Assembly: GCF_001610835.1 (NCBI RefSeq)
Contig: NZ_CP011270.1
Location: 434,001 to 498,000 of the forward strand
Direction: 5' to 3'
Length of the DNA: 64,000 nucleotides
DNA from: Planctomyces sp. SH-PL14
Lineage (GTDB): Bacteria; Planctomycetota; Planctomycetia; Planctomycetales; Planctomycetaceae
The position numbers and the translations under genes were made by a program. Positions 13,510-23,071 of the stretch are shown here, piece after piece. A model generated the notes under the pieces. It ran no database searches. It was not told where the DNA came from and saw only the letters and a list, made by a program, of their open reading frames with translations. Position 1 is the first letter of the stretch, and the number at the start of each line of letters is the position of its first letter.

Positions 13510-16443
13510 ATGCTGTGGGAAGTTGAAATCCACCCCATCCCGTCAGAAGTCGATCGCGAGGGGGCTCGCGTCCTGGCGGAAGCCCACGCCCTGGGGGCCA
13601 AATCGATCACCTCCGTCCGCGCCGCCCGCTCCTTCCTCGTCGAAGGCAACCTCACCGAAGACCAGGTCCGCGGCCCGGTCGCCCGCCTCCTCGGCGACGG
13701 CGTCGCCGAACGCTGCTTCGTCAGCCCCCTCCCCGCCGGCAACGGCTCCCCCGTTCCGGAAACGAACGGAAAAACCCTCCTCAACGTCCTGTTCAAGCCG
13801 GGCGTCACCGACAACGTCGGCCTCACCGCCCGCACCGCCCTGAACGACCAGGACCTCGCGGCCACCGTCGTCGCCACCTGCCGCAAATACTGGCTCAACC
13901 CGCAGGCCACGAAGGACGACGTCGACCGCCTCGCCCGCAAGGTCCTCTCGAACGACGCCATCGAACACGTCGTCGCCGGACCGCTCCCGCTCAAGTCGAT
14001 CGCCCTCGGGACCGAGTACCGCTTCAAACTCACGACCGTCCCGATCCGTGGAATGGACGACGCAGCCCTCGCCCGGCTCAGCAAAGAGGGACAGCTCTAC
14101 CTGAGCCTCGTCGAGATGCAGACGATCCGCGACTACTTCTCCAGCCTGGATCGTGATCCGACGGACATCGAGCTGGAAACCGTCGCCCAGACCTGGAGCG
14201 AGCACTGCTCCCACAAGACCCTCGCCGGCCGCATTCGCTATCGCGACGAGAACGGCGAGCGGCGGTTCGAGAACATGCTCAAGGAGACGGTCTTCGCCGC
14301 AACGCAGGAGCTCCGCAAGCGGGCCGGCGCGGACGACTGGTGTGTGAGCGTCTTCAAGGACAACGCCGGCGTCGTGAAGTTCAGCGACACCTACGACGTC
14401 TGCATGAAGGTCGAGACCCACAACCACCCCTCGGCCCTCGAACCCTACGGCGGGGCCAACACCGGCCTCGGCGGCGTCATCCGCGACCCGCTCGGCACCG
14501 GCCTCGGCGCGAAGCCGGTCTGCAGCACGGATGTCTTCTGCTTCGCCCCGCCGGACACGCCGTACGATTCGCTCCCGCCGGGCGTCCTGCACCCCAAGAC
14601 CGTGATGCGGGGGGTCGTCTCCGGCGTCCGGGACTACGGGAACCGGATGGGGATTCCCACCGTCAACGGGGCGGTCTACTTCGATGACCGTTACATCGGC
14701 AATCCGCTCGTCTACTGCGGAAACGTGGCCCTGATCCCGGTCGGGTTGTGGAAGAAGCACGTTGAAGTCGGCGACCACGTCGTCGCCGTCGGCGGCAAGA
14801 CCGGCCGCGACGGGATCCACGGCGCGACCTTCTCGTCGGCCGAGCTGACCGAGGAGAGCGAGACCCTGTCGGGCGGGGCGGTCCAGATCGGGAACGCGAT
14901 CACCGAAAAGATGCTGATGGACGTGATCCTGGAGGCTCGCGACCGCGGGCTGTACCACGCCATCACGGACTGCGGAGCCGGGGGCTTCAGCAGCGCTGTC
15001 GGGGAGATGGGCGAGGAGACCGGGGCCGAAGTGTGGCTCGACAAGTGCCCGCTGAAGTACAGCGGTCTGTCGTACACGGAAATCTGGATCAGCGAAGCCC
15101 AGGAGCGGATGATCCTCGCCGTTCCGCCCGGCAAGTGGGACGAGTTCCACGCCCTGTGTGCCTCCGAAGGGGTCGAGGCGACGATCATCGGCCGCTACAC
15201 CGGGACCGAGCGGCTCGTCCTCAAGTACCAGGGAGAAGAGGTCGGAAACCTCGCCATGGAATTCCTCCACGACGGCCGGCCGCCGGTCGTCCGCGAGGCG
15301 GTTTTCGAGGCCCAGTCGGAAACGAAGACCCTCACTCCCGCCGCGGGCACGAGCGGAAAACTGTCGCTCGGCGAGACGCTCACGAAGATCCTGGGGTCGC
15401 TGAATGTCTGCTCGAAGGAGTGGATCATCCGGCAGTACGACCACGAAGTGCAGGCGGGGAGCGTCGTGAAGCCGCTCGTCGGCGTCACCAACGACGGCCC
15501 GTCCGATGCCGCGGTCGTCCGGCCCGATCTGTCTTCCTCGAAGGGGCTCGCGATCTCCTGCGGGATGAACCCGCGGTTCGGCGACCTCGATCCCTACTGG
15601 ATGGCGGCGAGCGCCATTGATGAGGCGGTCCGGAACTGCATCGCTGTCGGGGCCGATCCGAGCCGCGTCGCGATCCTCGACAACTTCTGCTGGGGGAACA
15701 CGGAGCGGCCGGAGACGCTCGGTTCGCTCGTCCGGGCCGCCCTCGCCTGCCACGACGTGGCGATTGCCTACGGCACGCCGTTCGTCAGCGGCAAGGACTC
15801 GCTCAACAACGAGTTCAAGTACCAGGAGGGTGGCGAGAACAAAGTCATCACGATCCCCTCGTCGCTCCTCATCAGTGCTCTTGGCCAGCTCGACGACATC
15901 GAGCAGGCGGTCACGATGGACCTCAAGGGGGCGGGGAACGTCCTCCTCCTCGTCGGCGAAACCCGCGACGAGATGGGGGGGAGCCACTTCGCTCTCGTCC
16001 AGGGTCTCCAGGGAGGAACGGTCCCGCGGGTCGACTTGACGGGCGCGCCGAAGACCTTTGTCGCCCTCCACGCGGCGATCGGGACCGGCCACGTCCTGAG
16101 CTGCCACGACCTGAGTGAAGGGGGCCTCGCCGTCGCCCTCGCCGAGATGGCGTTCGCGGGAGGGCTCGGCGTCGAGGCGTCGCTGCAGGAGGCGCTCGGC
16201 GGACTCGCGCCGGAGACGCTCCTCTTCTCCGAGTCGAACACCCGTTTCCTGCTGGAGGTCCCGGCGTCCGAGGCGGCGAACCTGACGGCTCACTTCGCCA
16301 AGGCTGGCGTCGCGGCGGTCCGCATCGGTTCGGTGACGACGGAGCCGCGGATCAAGATTACGGGAGCACTCGGGGCCGCGCTGGTCAATGAGGCGAATGC
16401 CGACCTTAAGGAAGCCTGGCAGTCCCCCCTCCGCTGGGGCTGA
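13510..16443 (+). CDS. purL: Phosphoribosylformylglycinamidine synthase, large form without glutaminase domain
   Basis: 977 residues from ATG 13510. It converts FGAR, ATP and glutamine-derived ammonia to FGAM in step 4 of purine synthesis. An N-terminal PurS-like part (about 1-80) leads to the synthetase core with [10 protein letters not shown]. The [20 protein letters not shown] nucleotide site follows, and the second AIR-synthase-type half has [10 protein letters not shown] and CHDLSEGG. There is no C-terminal glutamine amidotransferase, so a separate PurQ must supply ammonia. An earlier in-frame TTG at 13441 is less likely. A small hairpin ATGCGA/TCGCAT (13462-13479) lies in the leader. 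Confidence 0.95.
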   Translation: MLWEVEIHPIPSEVDREGARVLAEAHALGAKSITSVRAARSFLVEGNLTEDQVRGPVARLLGDGVAERCFVSPLPAGNGSPVPETNGKTLLNVLFKPGVTDNVGLTARTALNDQDLAATVVATCRKYWLNPQATKDDVDRLARKVLSNDAIEHVVAGPLPLKSIALGTEYRFKLTTVPIRGMDDAALARLSKEGQLYLSLVEMQTIRDYFSSLDRDPTDIELETVAQTWSEHCSHKTLAGRIRYRDENGERRFENMLKETVFAATQELRKRAGADDWCVSVFKDNAGVVKFSDTYDVCMKVETHNHPSALEPYGGANTGLGGVIRDPLGTGLGAKPVCSTDVFCFAPPDTPYDSLPPGVLHPKTVMRGVVSGVRDYGNRMGIPTVNGAVYFDDRYIGNPLVYCGNVALIPVGLWKKHVEVGDHVVAVGGKTGRDGIHGATFSSAELTEESETLSGGAVQIGNAITEKMLMDVILEARDRGLYHAITDCGAGGFSSAVGEMGEETGAEVWLDKCPLKYSGLSYTEIWISEAQERMILAVPPGKWDEFHALCASEGVEATIIGRYTGTERLVLKYQGEEVGNLAMEFLHDGRPPVVREAVFEAQSETKTLTPAAGTSGKLSLGETLTKILGSLNVCSKEWIIRQYDHEVQAGSVVKPLVGVTNDGPSDAAVVRPDLSSSKGLAISCGMNPRFGDLDPYWMAASAIDEAVRNCIAVGADPSRVAILDNFCWGNTERPETLGSLVRAALACHDVAIAYGTPFVSGKDSLNNEFKYQEGGENKVITIPSSLLISALGQLDDIEQAVTMDLKGAGNVLLLVGETRDEMGGSHFALVQGLQGGTVPRVDLTGAPKTFVALHAAIGTGHVLSCHDLSEGGLAVALAEMAFAGGLGVEASLQEALGGLAPETLLFSESNTRFLLEVPASEAANLTAHFAKAGVAAVRIGSVTTEPRIKITGALGAALVNEANADLKEAWQSPLRWG

Positions 16444-16460
16444 GTCCTCAGCTCAGGCCT

Positions 16461-16548
16461 TCTCTTATCTGTGTGCATCTGTGTTTATCTGTGGCTTGAA
16501 ACAATTCTCTTAGCCACAGATGGACACAGATAAACACGGATAGAAGAG
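16461..16548. repeat. Inverted repeat of the ATCTGTGTTNATCTGTGG type
   Basis: The arm 16461-16496 (TCTCTTATCTGTGT...CTGTGGCT) is the imperfect reverse complement of 16512-16547 (AGCCACAGATGG...GGATAGAAGA). The same word family recurs at 54431-54524. It lies between convergent purL and the helicase gene and could act as a bidirectional terminator. Confidence 0.8.
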
Positions 16549-16566
16549 ACGTCGCACGGTCGAGGT

Positions 16567-18549
16567 TCAGTACTCGACCGTCTCCGCTTCGACCCGCTCG
16601 GTGAGATCGTTCACGTTCCGCTTCATCTCAAAGAGGAAGCGGGACGGGATCGCCTTGTGGACCTTGCCCCACTTCTTGCGGCCGGCACACCGGGTCAGCG
16701 TCAGCTGCTCCTGAGCCCGCGTGATCCCAACGTAGCATAGCCGCCGCTCTTCGGCGATATCGGACTCCGCCCCCTCAACCGACCGCTTGTGCGGCAGGAT
16801 CCCCTCCTCCATCCCGACCATGTAGACCCGCGGGAACTCCAGCCCCTTGGCGCTGTGGAGGGTCATCATCTTGATGGCGTCTTCGTTCGCCTGCTTCTCC
16901 TTGTCCGGCTCCTCCTGAATCCCGTCGAGAGCGAGGCTCGAGATGAATTCGTTGAGGTGCGGATCCCCCCCGCGGGCCACGAACTGCGTGAGCTGGCTGA
17001 CGAGATCGTCGATGACCGTCGCCCGCGCCATCTGCATGTTGGGGTCTTTGTACTGCTTCTCGATCTCCGCCTCGTAGCCGATGTCGTTGATCAGGTCCCG
17101 CAGGTGGGCATCCATCTGCCGCGGCCGCTCGTCGAACCGTTGGCGGTAGTCTTCGAGGAGGGTGTGGAACTCCTCGAGCGCCTTCTGCGTCCGGGGGTTC
17201 ACGTCGCCTTCCGCGACCGCCTCGGGGATCACCTCCCAGAAGCCGCGGCCGCTCTTCACGGCCCGGGTCATGATCTTCTCGACCGTCGCGTCGCCGATCC
17301 CGCGGACGGGCGTATTGATGATCCGCAACAGCGACTGCTCGTCCCGCGGCCTGGAGAGGACTTTCAGGTAGGCGAGGAGGTCCTTCGTCTCCTTGCGGTC
17401 GAAGAACGACTGGCTTCCGACGAGGACGTACCGCAGGCCCACCCGCCGCAACTCCGCTTCGAACAGGCGCGGCTGCTCGTTCGTCCGGAACAGGATCGCG
17501 AAATCCTTCTGCGGGATCTCCTTGTGGTGCGTGTAGAACTTGAGTTCACGGACCACCATCTCCGCTTCAGTCTGCTCGTCCGGGTACTCCATGAACCGCA
17601 CATCGAGCTTGGCCGGTTTGTTGGCCCGCAGCACCTTCTTGTGCCGGTCCCGGTTGTGGGCGACCAGGTTGTTGGCGAGCTCGAGGATCTTGTCGGTGCA
17701 GCGGTAGTTCTCTTCGAGGCGGATGATCTTCGCCCCGGGGAAGTGCCGGCCGAAGCTCAGGATGTGCTTGACCTCGGCCCCGCGGAAGCCGTAGATCGAC
17801 TGGTCGTCGTCCCCCACCACGAGCAGGTTCTTGTGCTTGCGGACGAGGGCCTCCACGAGCTCGAACTGGATGCCGTTCGTGTCCTGATACTCGTCGATCT
17901 GGACGTGGCTGAAGCGGTGCTGGTGACGGTCGAGGACGTCCGGAAACTCCTCGAACAGCTTGCCCGTAAGGAGCAGGATGTCGTCGAAGTCGACCGAGCC
18001 GGTGGACCGCAGCCGGTCCTGGTACTTGCGGTAGCCGATCGAGCCGAGGAACTCTTTGTCGTCGCGGGCGGCATCGCCGGCTTTGGCGGGGACGATTCCG
18101 GAGGACTTCCAGCGGCCGATGCAGGAGATGAGGTCCCCCGGCTTCATCTGCTTCTCGGTGACGCGGATGTCCCGCATCACCTGCCGGGCGATCGCCTCCT
18201 GGTCTCCGCGGTCGAGAATCGCGAACTGCTTCGGGTAGCCGAGGTTCGTGATGTCCTTCCGCAGGATGTCGATACACAGGGCGTGGAACGTCGAGATCCA
18301 CGGCCGCTTGCGGAGGTTCCCGCCGAGGACGTGGCGGGTCCGCTCCAGCATCTCCTTGGCCGCCTTGTTCGTGAAGGTGACCGAGAGGATGCGGTCCGCC
18401 GGAACGCCGGATTCGACGAGCCGCGCGATGCGGTAGGTGATGACCCGCGTCTTGCCGGTTCCCGCTCCCGCCAGGACCAGGACCGGACCTCCGAGGGTCT
18501 GGACGGCGTCCCGCTGGGCGGCATTGAGCAGGCTGAGATCGAGCGGCAT
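16567..18549 (-). CDS. UvrD/Rep-family superfamily 1 DNA helicase
   Basis: 660 residues from ATG 18549; a TTG at 18624 would add a low-complexity Pro/Arg leader. The motifs in order are: Q motif LNAAQRDAV, Walker A GAGTGKT (about 28-34), motif Ia FTNKAAKEM, motif II DEYQDTN, motif III GDDDQSIYGFRGA, motif IV RLEENYR, motif V TLHSAKGLEFPRVY and motif VI YVGITRAQ. This is a 3'-5' helicase of the PcrA/UvrD/Rep group acting in repair and replication restart. The C-terminal tail is short, so I do not choose between PcrA and Rep. Confidence 0.92.
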   Translation of the reverse strand: MPLDLSLLNAAQRDAVQTLGGPVLVLAGAGTGKTRVITYRIARLVESGVPADRILSVTFTNKAAKEMLERTRHVLGGNLRKRPWISTFHALCIDILRKDITNLGYPKQFAILDRGDQEAIARQVMRDIRVTEKQMKPGDLISCIGRWKSSGIVPAKAGDAARDDKEFLGSIGYRKYQDRLRSTGSVDFDDILLLTGKLFEEFPDVLDRHQHRFSHVQIDEYQDTNGIQFELVEALVRKHKNLLVVGDDDQSIYGFRGAEVKHILSFGRHFPGAKIIRLEENYRCTDKILELANNLVAHNRDRHKKVLRANKPAKLDVRFMEYPDEQTEAEMVVRELKFYTHHKEIPQKDFAILFRTNEQPRLFEAELRRVGLRYVLVGSQSFFDRKETKDLLAYLKVLSRPRDEQSLLRIINTPVRGIGDATVEKIMTRAVKSGRGFWEVIPEAVAEGDVNPRTQKALEEFHTLLEDYRQRFDERPRQMDAHLRDLINDIGYEAEIEKQYKDPNMQMARATVIDDLVSQLTQFVARGGDPHLNEFISSLALDGIQEEPDKEKQANEDAIKMMTLHSAKGLEFPRVYMVGMEEGILPHKRSVEGAESDIAEERRLCYVGITRAQEQLTLTRCAGRKKWGKVHKAIPSRFLFEMKRNVNDLTERVEAETVEY

Positions 18550-18767
18550 CAGGAGTTCAGGCGGGACAGAGGGGACGAGCCGGGTCAGGGCCGGAGGGGG
18601 CCGGGGCCGGTCGTGGGGGGCCAAGTTTTACGCCGGTCGCTTCGCGTTGAGAAGCGTTCGGTCCCGTATGACGAAAGCCTGTTGCGTTCTCGACCGATGG
18701 AGGGACGCCGCGATCCCTCAAGCCCCGTGCGGGCGAGGAGTTGTGGCGGTTCCCCGAGAGCGGGCGG

Positions 18768-19262
18768 TCACGTCTTGCGCGTCGAGATCGCCGGAGCGAA
18801 CCGGATTCCGCCATCGAGAATCGAATGCAGGGCATCGGCGACAGCACTGCGGGGAGGGACGTCAAAGCCGACGCTGCGCAGGACCTGGAACTTCTCTTCC
18901 CAGAGCTGGTTCTGGAGCACAACAAGATCCTTCTGGATCCGCTCGCAGAACGCCGCCGCTTCCTCGTTTGTCAGGTCGCGCCGTTCGAGCGTCGTCGCCG
19001 CGTCGGTCCGGACCCGCGTCAGCTCCGCCATCGTCGTCCCCTGCGAGCGGTACAGCTTGCCATCGACAAACGCCCGCCGCAGGGAACCGTCCGGCTCGAA
19101 CTGAAAGACCGGCTCATCGCCGAAGTAGAACGACCACGCCCCCGTCGCCCGGCAGCCGACGACGATCGGCTCCGGACAGCCGGCGACCAGGAACTCCGCT
19201 CGATGGATCAGCGCGACCGCATCTGCGATCAGGTCTTCACGATCCGCTTCGTGACGGGCCAT
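18768..19262 (-). CDS. Conserved-looking hypothetical protein
   Basis: 164 residues. The N-terminal half has several beta strands with aromatic residues (WSFYFGDEPVFQFEPDG). The C-terminal half is helical and charged (ERRDLTNEEAAAFCERIQKDLVVLQNQLWEEKF). No signal peptide, membrane segment or known motif is seen. It lies 9 bases downstream of the MFS transporter on the same strand and is probably co-transcribed with it. A smooth composition and ATG start make it likely real; function unknown. Confidence 0.7.
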   Translation of the reverse strand: MARHEADREDLIADAVALIHRAEFLVAGCPEPIVVGCRATGAWSFYFGDEPVFQFEPDGSLRRAFVDGKLYRSQGTTMAELTRVRTDAATTLERRDLTNEEAAAFCERIQKDLVVLQNQLWEEKFQVLRSVGFDVPPRSAVADALHSILDGGIRFAPAISTRKT

Positions 19263-19271
19263 GGTTCTCGT

Positions 19272-20672
19272 TCACTCGGGCAGGGGTTTGTCCTTCGTCT
19301 CGGGCGCGAAAGGAAGGACCAGCAGGCCAATGACGAACACCGAGCACATGAGCATCGCCGCCGGACGCATCGGCTCCGGAGAACTGGCAAAGACATCACT
19401 CCGCAACCGCCCGAGAAGAGTTGGTCCCACGGCCGCGACGACACGCCCGACATTGTAGCAGAACGACGTTCCGGTGCTGCGCAGCCGGGTGGGAAAGAGC
19501 TCCGGGAAGTAGATCGCGTACCCGCCAAAGAGCGCCAGCTGGCAGAAACCCATCAGGGGGAGCATCCAGAAAATGTCGCTCGTACTGCGGAGGCTCGAGA
19601 AGACGAGAAGCGTGCTTCCGAGCGCCGCGAGAAAGGCGATGGCGAACGCCGGACGGCGGCCCAGCCGCTGGGTCAGAAGGGCGAAGCCGTAGATCCCGAA
19701 GAACGCCCCGAGGTTGACCATCACGGAGGCGATCCCCTTCCAGCGGGTGATCTGGCCGTTGACGACCTGGATCTGCTCCTGCGTCATGTCCGGCTTGATC
19801 ATCTCCTTGCGGAAGACCGAGTCGATCAGGTCCGGGAAGAAGAAGCCGATCCCCCACAGGCCGATGACCCCCGCAGAGGCGAGAACGAGGCCGATGAGAG
19901 CGTTTTTCCGCCACCGCGGGTCGCCGAACAGCTCGGCGTAGGAGCCCGGCTTGTACTTCGGCTTGTCGTCGGTCGTCGCGGCGGCGGTCCACCGCTCGGG
20001 TTCTTTGAGCCGCCAGCGGATCAGGATCGCCAGGAACGCGGGGAGGATCCCGATGACGAACATCAGCCGCCAGGCCTTCATCTGGATCCCGCCGATCGAC
20101 AGGTCATTGAAGGCCCCGCCCGCTTCCAGGTGCCCCATCGCCATGCTGATGAGGGCGGCCGAAATGTTTCCGACGGCGGACAGCGCCTGGAGCAATCCGA
20201 GCGCATAGGGACGGGCTCGGGCAGGCATGACTTCGGCGACGAGGGCGACGCCGACGGCGAATTCCCCGCCGACTCCCAACCCCGTCAGGAACCGGTAGAA
20301 CGCAAAGTCCCACACGTTGGTGGCGAAGGCGCTGAGACCGGTGAAGAGCGAGTACATGAGGATCGTCAGCATCATCGTCTTCGCCCGGCCGATCTTGTCG
20401 CCGAGGACGCCGAAGAAGATCCCCCCGATCGCCCACCCCAGAAGGAAGACGGTGGTCGCGTATCCGCCGTACTCGCCGATCAGGCTCTGGATCGTCTTCC
20501 CTTCCGGGGGAACGACGTTGCCCAGAAGCTCCCGCATCGCGTCGACGCGGGCGAGGACGAAGAGCTGCTGGTCCATCGTGTCGAACAGCCAGCCCAGCGC
20601 GGCCACCGTCAGCACGAACCAGTGATAGCTGTTCAGCTCCCGATACCACTTGCCGTTGTACGGCTCGGTCAT
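19272..20672 (-). CDS. Major facilitator superfamily transporter
   Basis: 466 residues from ATG 20672; an ATG at 20708 would add 12 residues. Twelve hydrophobic segments are visible in two blocks. The N-terminal block starts HWFVLTVAALGWLFDTMDQQLF, a sugar/organic-acid transporter-like helix 1 with an acidic residue. The cytoplasmic loop 2-3 has GDKIGRAKTM, the MFS signature. A charged loop of about 60 residues precedes the second half, which contains RLGRRPAF. Substrate cannot be named. The gene is followed on the same strand by the hypothetical gene at 18768. Confidence 0.88.
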   Translation of the reverse strand: MTEPYNGKWYRELNSYHWFVLTVAALGWLFDTMDQQLFVLARVDAMRELLGNVVPPEGKTIQSLIGEYGGYATTVFLLGWAIGGIFFGVLGDKIGRAKTMMLTILMYSLFTGLSAFATNVWDFAFYRFLTGLGVGGEFAVGVALVAEVMPARARPYALGLLQALSAVGNISAALISMAMGHLEAGGAFNDLSIGGIQMKAWRLMFVIGILPAFLAILIRWRLKEPERWTAAATTDDKPKYKPGSYAELFGDPRWRKNALIGLVLASAGVIGLWGIGFFFPDLIDSVFRKEMIKPDMTQEQIQVVNGQITRWKGIASVMVNLGAFFGIYGFALLTQRLGRRPAFAIAFLAALGSTLLVFSSLRSTSDIFWMLPLMGFCQLALFGGYAIYFPELFPTRLRSTGTSFCYNVGRVVAAVGPTLLGRLRSDVFASSPEPMRPAAMLMCSVFVIGLLVLPFAPETKDKPLPE

Positions 20673-20845
20673 CGGAGAGTCACCGGTGTCGGGAAGGGGC
20701 ATGTGCATGAGACGACCGCTCGCAAACCAAAAGACGCTTCAGAACGCCAGAGAAAGGGCGATGATAGTCCGCTCCGGGCCTCTGACAACCAATGCCGGCC
20801 GTTTATGCGATGAATGCCCGTCCGCGGCCCGCCCGGCAGCGCAAA

Positions 20846-20877
20846 GAAAAAGACCGCCCTGTTCAGGACGGTCTTTC
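20846..20877 (-). terminator. Intrinsic terminator after the desaturase gene
   Basis: On the minus strand AAGACCGTCCT pairs with AGGGCGGTCTT around a short loop, followed by a TTTTC tail. It starts about 25 bases after the desaturase stop and separates it from the MFS gene. Confidence 0.8.
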
Positions 20878-20902
20878 GTTGGACGCGATCAGCAGGCTGG
20901 GC

Positions 20903-21901
20903 TCAGGCGGCCTGATGCCGAGTGTTCTGAACCTCGCCCGGGAGGCGGTCATCGACATCGTAGGCCAGTCCGCAGAACTGGAGGGCGCGGATCGCCATGA
21001 AGGTCGGGTCAACTTCCCACCACTTGTGCCCGGCGCGGGCCAGGTGCTGGTGGGCGTGATGGTTGTTGTGCCACCCTTCGCCGTAGGCCAGGATCGCCAC
21101 CCACCACAGGTTGCGGGACTGATCGGTCGTCTCGTAGTTGCGGTAGCCCCACAGGTGGGTCGCCGAGTTGACGAACCACGTGCTGTGGTAGGCCATCACC
21201 ATCCGCAGGCAGAGTCCCCACAGGAGCCACGGGAGGCCGCCCGCCATGTACAGGGCGATGCCGGTCACGACGAGGATCGAGAAGTAGGTCCGCTCGAAGA
21301 ACATCAGCATCCGGTCCTTCGCGAGGTCCGGTGCGTAGTGGCGGAACAGCATCTCGCGGACTTTGAAGTCGTGCTTGACGAACAGCCACATGATGTGGGA
21401 CCACCAGGCGCCTTCGAGCGGCGAGTGCGGGTCGCCGTCCTGGTCGGACTTGTGGTGGTGCATCCGGTGGGTCGCGGCCCACGTCAGGGGGGAGCCTTCG
21501 CCGGAGATGGCCCCGATCAGCAGGGTCATAAACCGGGCGGGAGTCCGCAGTTTGAACGAGCGGTGCGAAAGATACCGGTGGTAGCCGAGGCAGATCCCGA
21601 TGCTGCAGGTGAGCCAGTGCAGCAGGAGCGTGACTCCCAGGGCGGACCAGGTGAAGTAGAAGGGAGCGGCAAGCGCCCCGGCGTGCATGGCGACCATCCA
21701 CGTCAGGACGATCCAGTCCACGTTGCTCCACTTCAGAGCGGTCGGGTCAAAGGCTTCGTTGAGCTGTCCCCGTTCGATCGACCGGACCGACTGCGGAACC
21801 GTCGCCCCCGGCTGGGAATCGTCGATTTCCAGCGTGGCGGGCGAGGCAGGCAGCGTGGCCGGCGTTTCGAGAGCCGGAGCATCGAGAATTTGTGGATTCA
21901 T
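20903..21901 (-). CDS. Acyl-lipid / acyl-CoA delta-9-type fatty acid desaturase
   Basis: 332 residues from ATG 21901. The three histidine boxes of membrane di-iron desaturases are all present: HRYLSH, HRMHHHKSD and HNNHHA. Two pairs of hydrophobic segments surround them (VDWIVLTWMVAMHAGALAA onward, and FSILVVTGIALYMAGGLPW). The N-terminal 60 residues are a Pro/Ala-rich extension. It introduces a double bond in membrane acyl chains using electrons from a ferredoxin or cytochrome partner not seen here. An intrinsic terminator follows. Confidence 0.92.
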   Translation of the reverse strand: MNPQILDAPALETPATLPASPATLEIDDSQPGATVPQSVRSIERGQLNEAFDPTALKWSNVDWIVLTWMVAMHAGALAAPFYFTWSALGVTLLLHWLTCSIGICLGYHRYLSHRSFKLRTPARFMTLLIGAISGEGSPLTWAATHRMHHHKSDQDGDPHSPLEGAWWSHIMWLFVKHDFKVREMLFRHYAPDLAKDRMLMFFERTYFSILVVTGIALYMAGGLPWLLWGLCLRMVMAYHSTWFVNSATHLWGYRNYETTDQSRNLWWVAILAYGEGWHNNHHAHQHLARAGHKWWEVDPTFMAIRALQFCGLAYDVDDRLPGEVQNTRHQAA

Positions 21902-22210
21902 GGAACGACGTTTCTCGGGTGGCAATGTCCGGAGCGACGCGGGTCGGACCGGGTCGCCGCGAGTGGGGTCGTGACGACTGCGAGAACCATATCAAGAAGG
22001 TCGGCTTCCGGCTGTCAGCCTGATTTCACACTTCGGTCAAACTCCCGTCATGAATTGTCACAGCACTGTCACTGCGCATTTCGTGTTGCGGCGAAAGATT
22101 TTGCGTAGACCGGCGCCGAGGAATGAGTATCCTCATCGGCGGAGAGACGCCCTGTCGTGAGGGTACAAACAGGCGTCCGTATCGAAAATTTCTCTCAAGG
22201 CTTAGGTTCC

Positions 22211-22669
22211 ATGCGCAACATCCGTTGGTGCCTGTTGGGCGGAGTCATGTTTGGTTTGGGCTGGCTGGCGGGTGGAGCGAATCCCCTCGGACAGTCGGTT
22301 TCCGGTCAGGACACCAAGGTGGAAACGGCCGCCGACAAGGTGGTCCACGCGTCCCGGGCCATCAAGGACGCGGCCGATGCACTGGCGGCGGAATCGAAGT
22401 ACGAGACCGTCACCGAAGGGGTGAACTCCTTCCTGGTTCTGGCGGGGGGAGGGAACGGAACGGCGGACCTCGACGCCGGCGTCGTCGACCCGGAAACCTT
22501 TGCGGCCCTCTATGCGGGCGCCGTGAAGAAAGAGGTCAAGGACCAGCTGCAGAAGGACGCGGACGGCCGGCTGACCTACAACGGCAACGTGATCCGGATG
22601 TACTCCAAGTCGCGGCTTGAGAAAATCTTCGCCGAGCGGTCCAAGTCTCCCGTTCAGAAGCCGGAATAA
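22211..22669 (+). CDS. Exported hypothetical protein
   Basis: 152 residues from ATG 22211. The first 30 residues (MRNIRWCLLGGVMFGLGWLAGGA) form a signal peptide or membrane anchor. The rest is helical and charged. It includes KVVHASRAIKDAADALAAESKYETVTEGVNSF and a basic C-terminal tail, with no known motif. It may be a periplasmic or surface protein. The gap 22670-23071 after it holds no gene, only the hairpin at 22994-23036. Confidence 0.65.
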   Translation: MRNIRWCLLGGVMFGLGWLAGGANPLGQSVSGQDTKVETAADKVVHASRAIKDAADALAAESKYETVTEGVNSFLVLAGGGNGTADLDAGVVDPETFAALYAGAVKKEVKDQLQKDADGRLTYNGNVIRMYSKSRLEKIFAERSKSPVQKPE

Positions 22670-22993
22670 TCCGAGTCGTCTGGCCCGCCCGAGTCGTTCC
22701 TGCGACCGCGGGCGGAGACCGGCGGCCCGCTGGAGGGGAGCGATCCTCTCGCGGACCGCTTCCTGGTGCGCGAACGAGAGTGCTGAGGCCTGCGGCCCAC
22801 GCGACGGTGCGCCGGCTGCCTCTCCGTCCCGCCCCGCCCGCCGGCCTCCCGACCTCCGGCAGAGGGTCGTGACGAATGTGCCGGGGGAGGCAGGCCGCCC
22901 GTTGCCATCCCGCGATCCATGGCGATCGGGGCCCCTTTTTCGCCGGATTTTGCTTCTAGCGGGGTCGAAACACCCTGTAAATTGAGGTCGGCT

Positions 22994-23036
22994 GGAGTCG
23001 TTGCGCTCTGTGACGTCGTAGAGCGCGTCCGACTCC
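22994..23036 (+). promoter_or_regulatory. Perfect two-segment hairpin in the leader of the VWA gene
   Basis: GGAGTCG (22994-23000) pairs with CGACTCC (23030-23036), and GCGCTCT (23003-23009) with AGAGCGC (23020-23026), separated by a small TT/GTC internal loop. It ends 35 bases before the ATG at 23072. No T tail follows, so it is a leader structure rather than a terminator. The preceding 22670-22990 shows nothing else recognisable. Confidence 0.55.
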
Positions 23037-23071
23037 GGTTGAACTTGCTGGTCATCCTCTGGGAGTTGTCC

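Noticed and set aside
13543-16293. A 916-codon minus-strand frame inside purL
   Set aside because: It is the high-GC antisense shadow of purL; the sense frame has all FGAM synthase motifs.
16789-19104. Long plus-strand frame opposite the UvrD-type helicase
   Set aside because: Composition is Arg/Glu/Val-rich shadow coding; the helicase motifs on the minus strand are complete.
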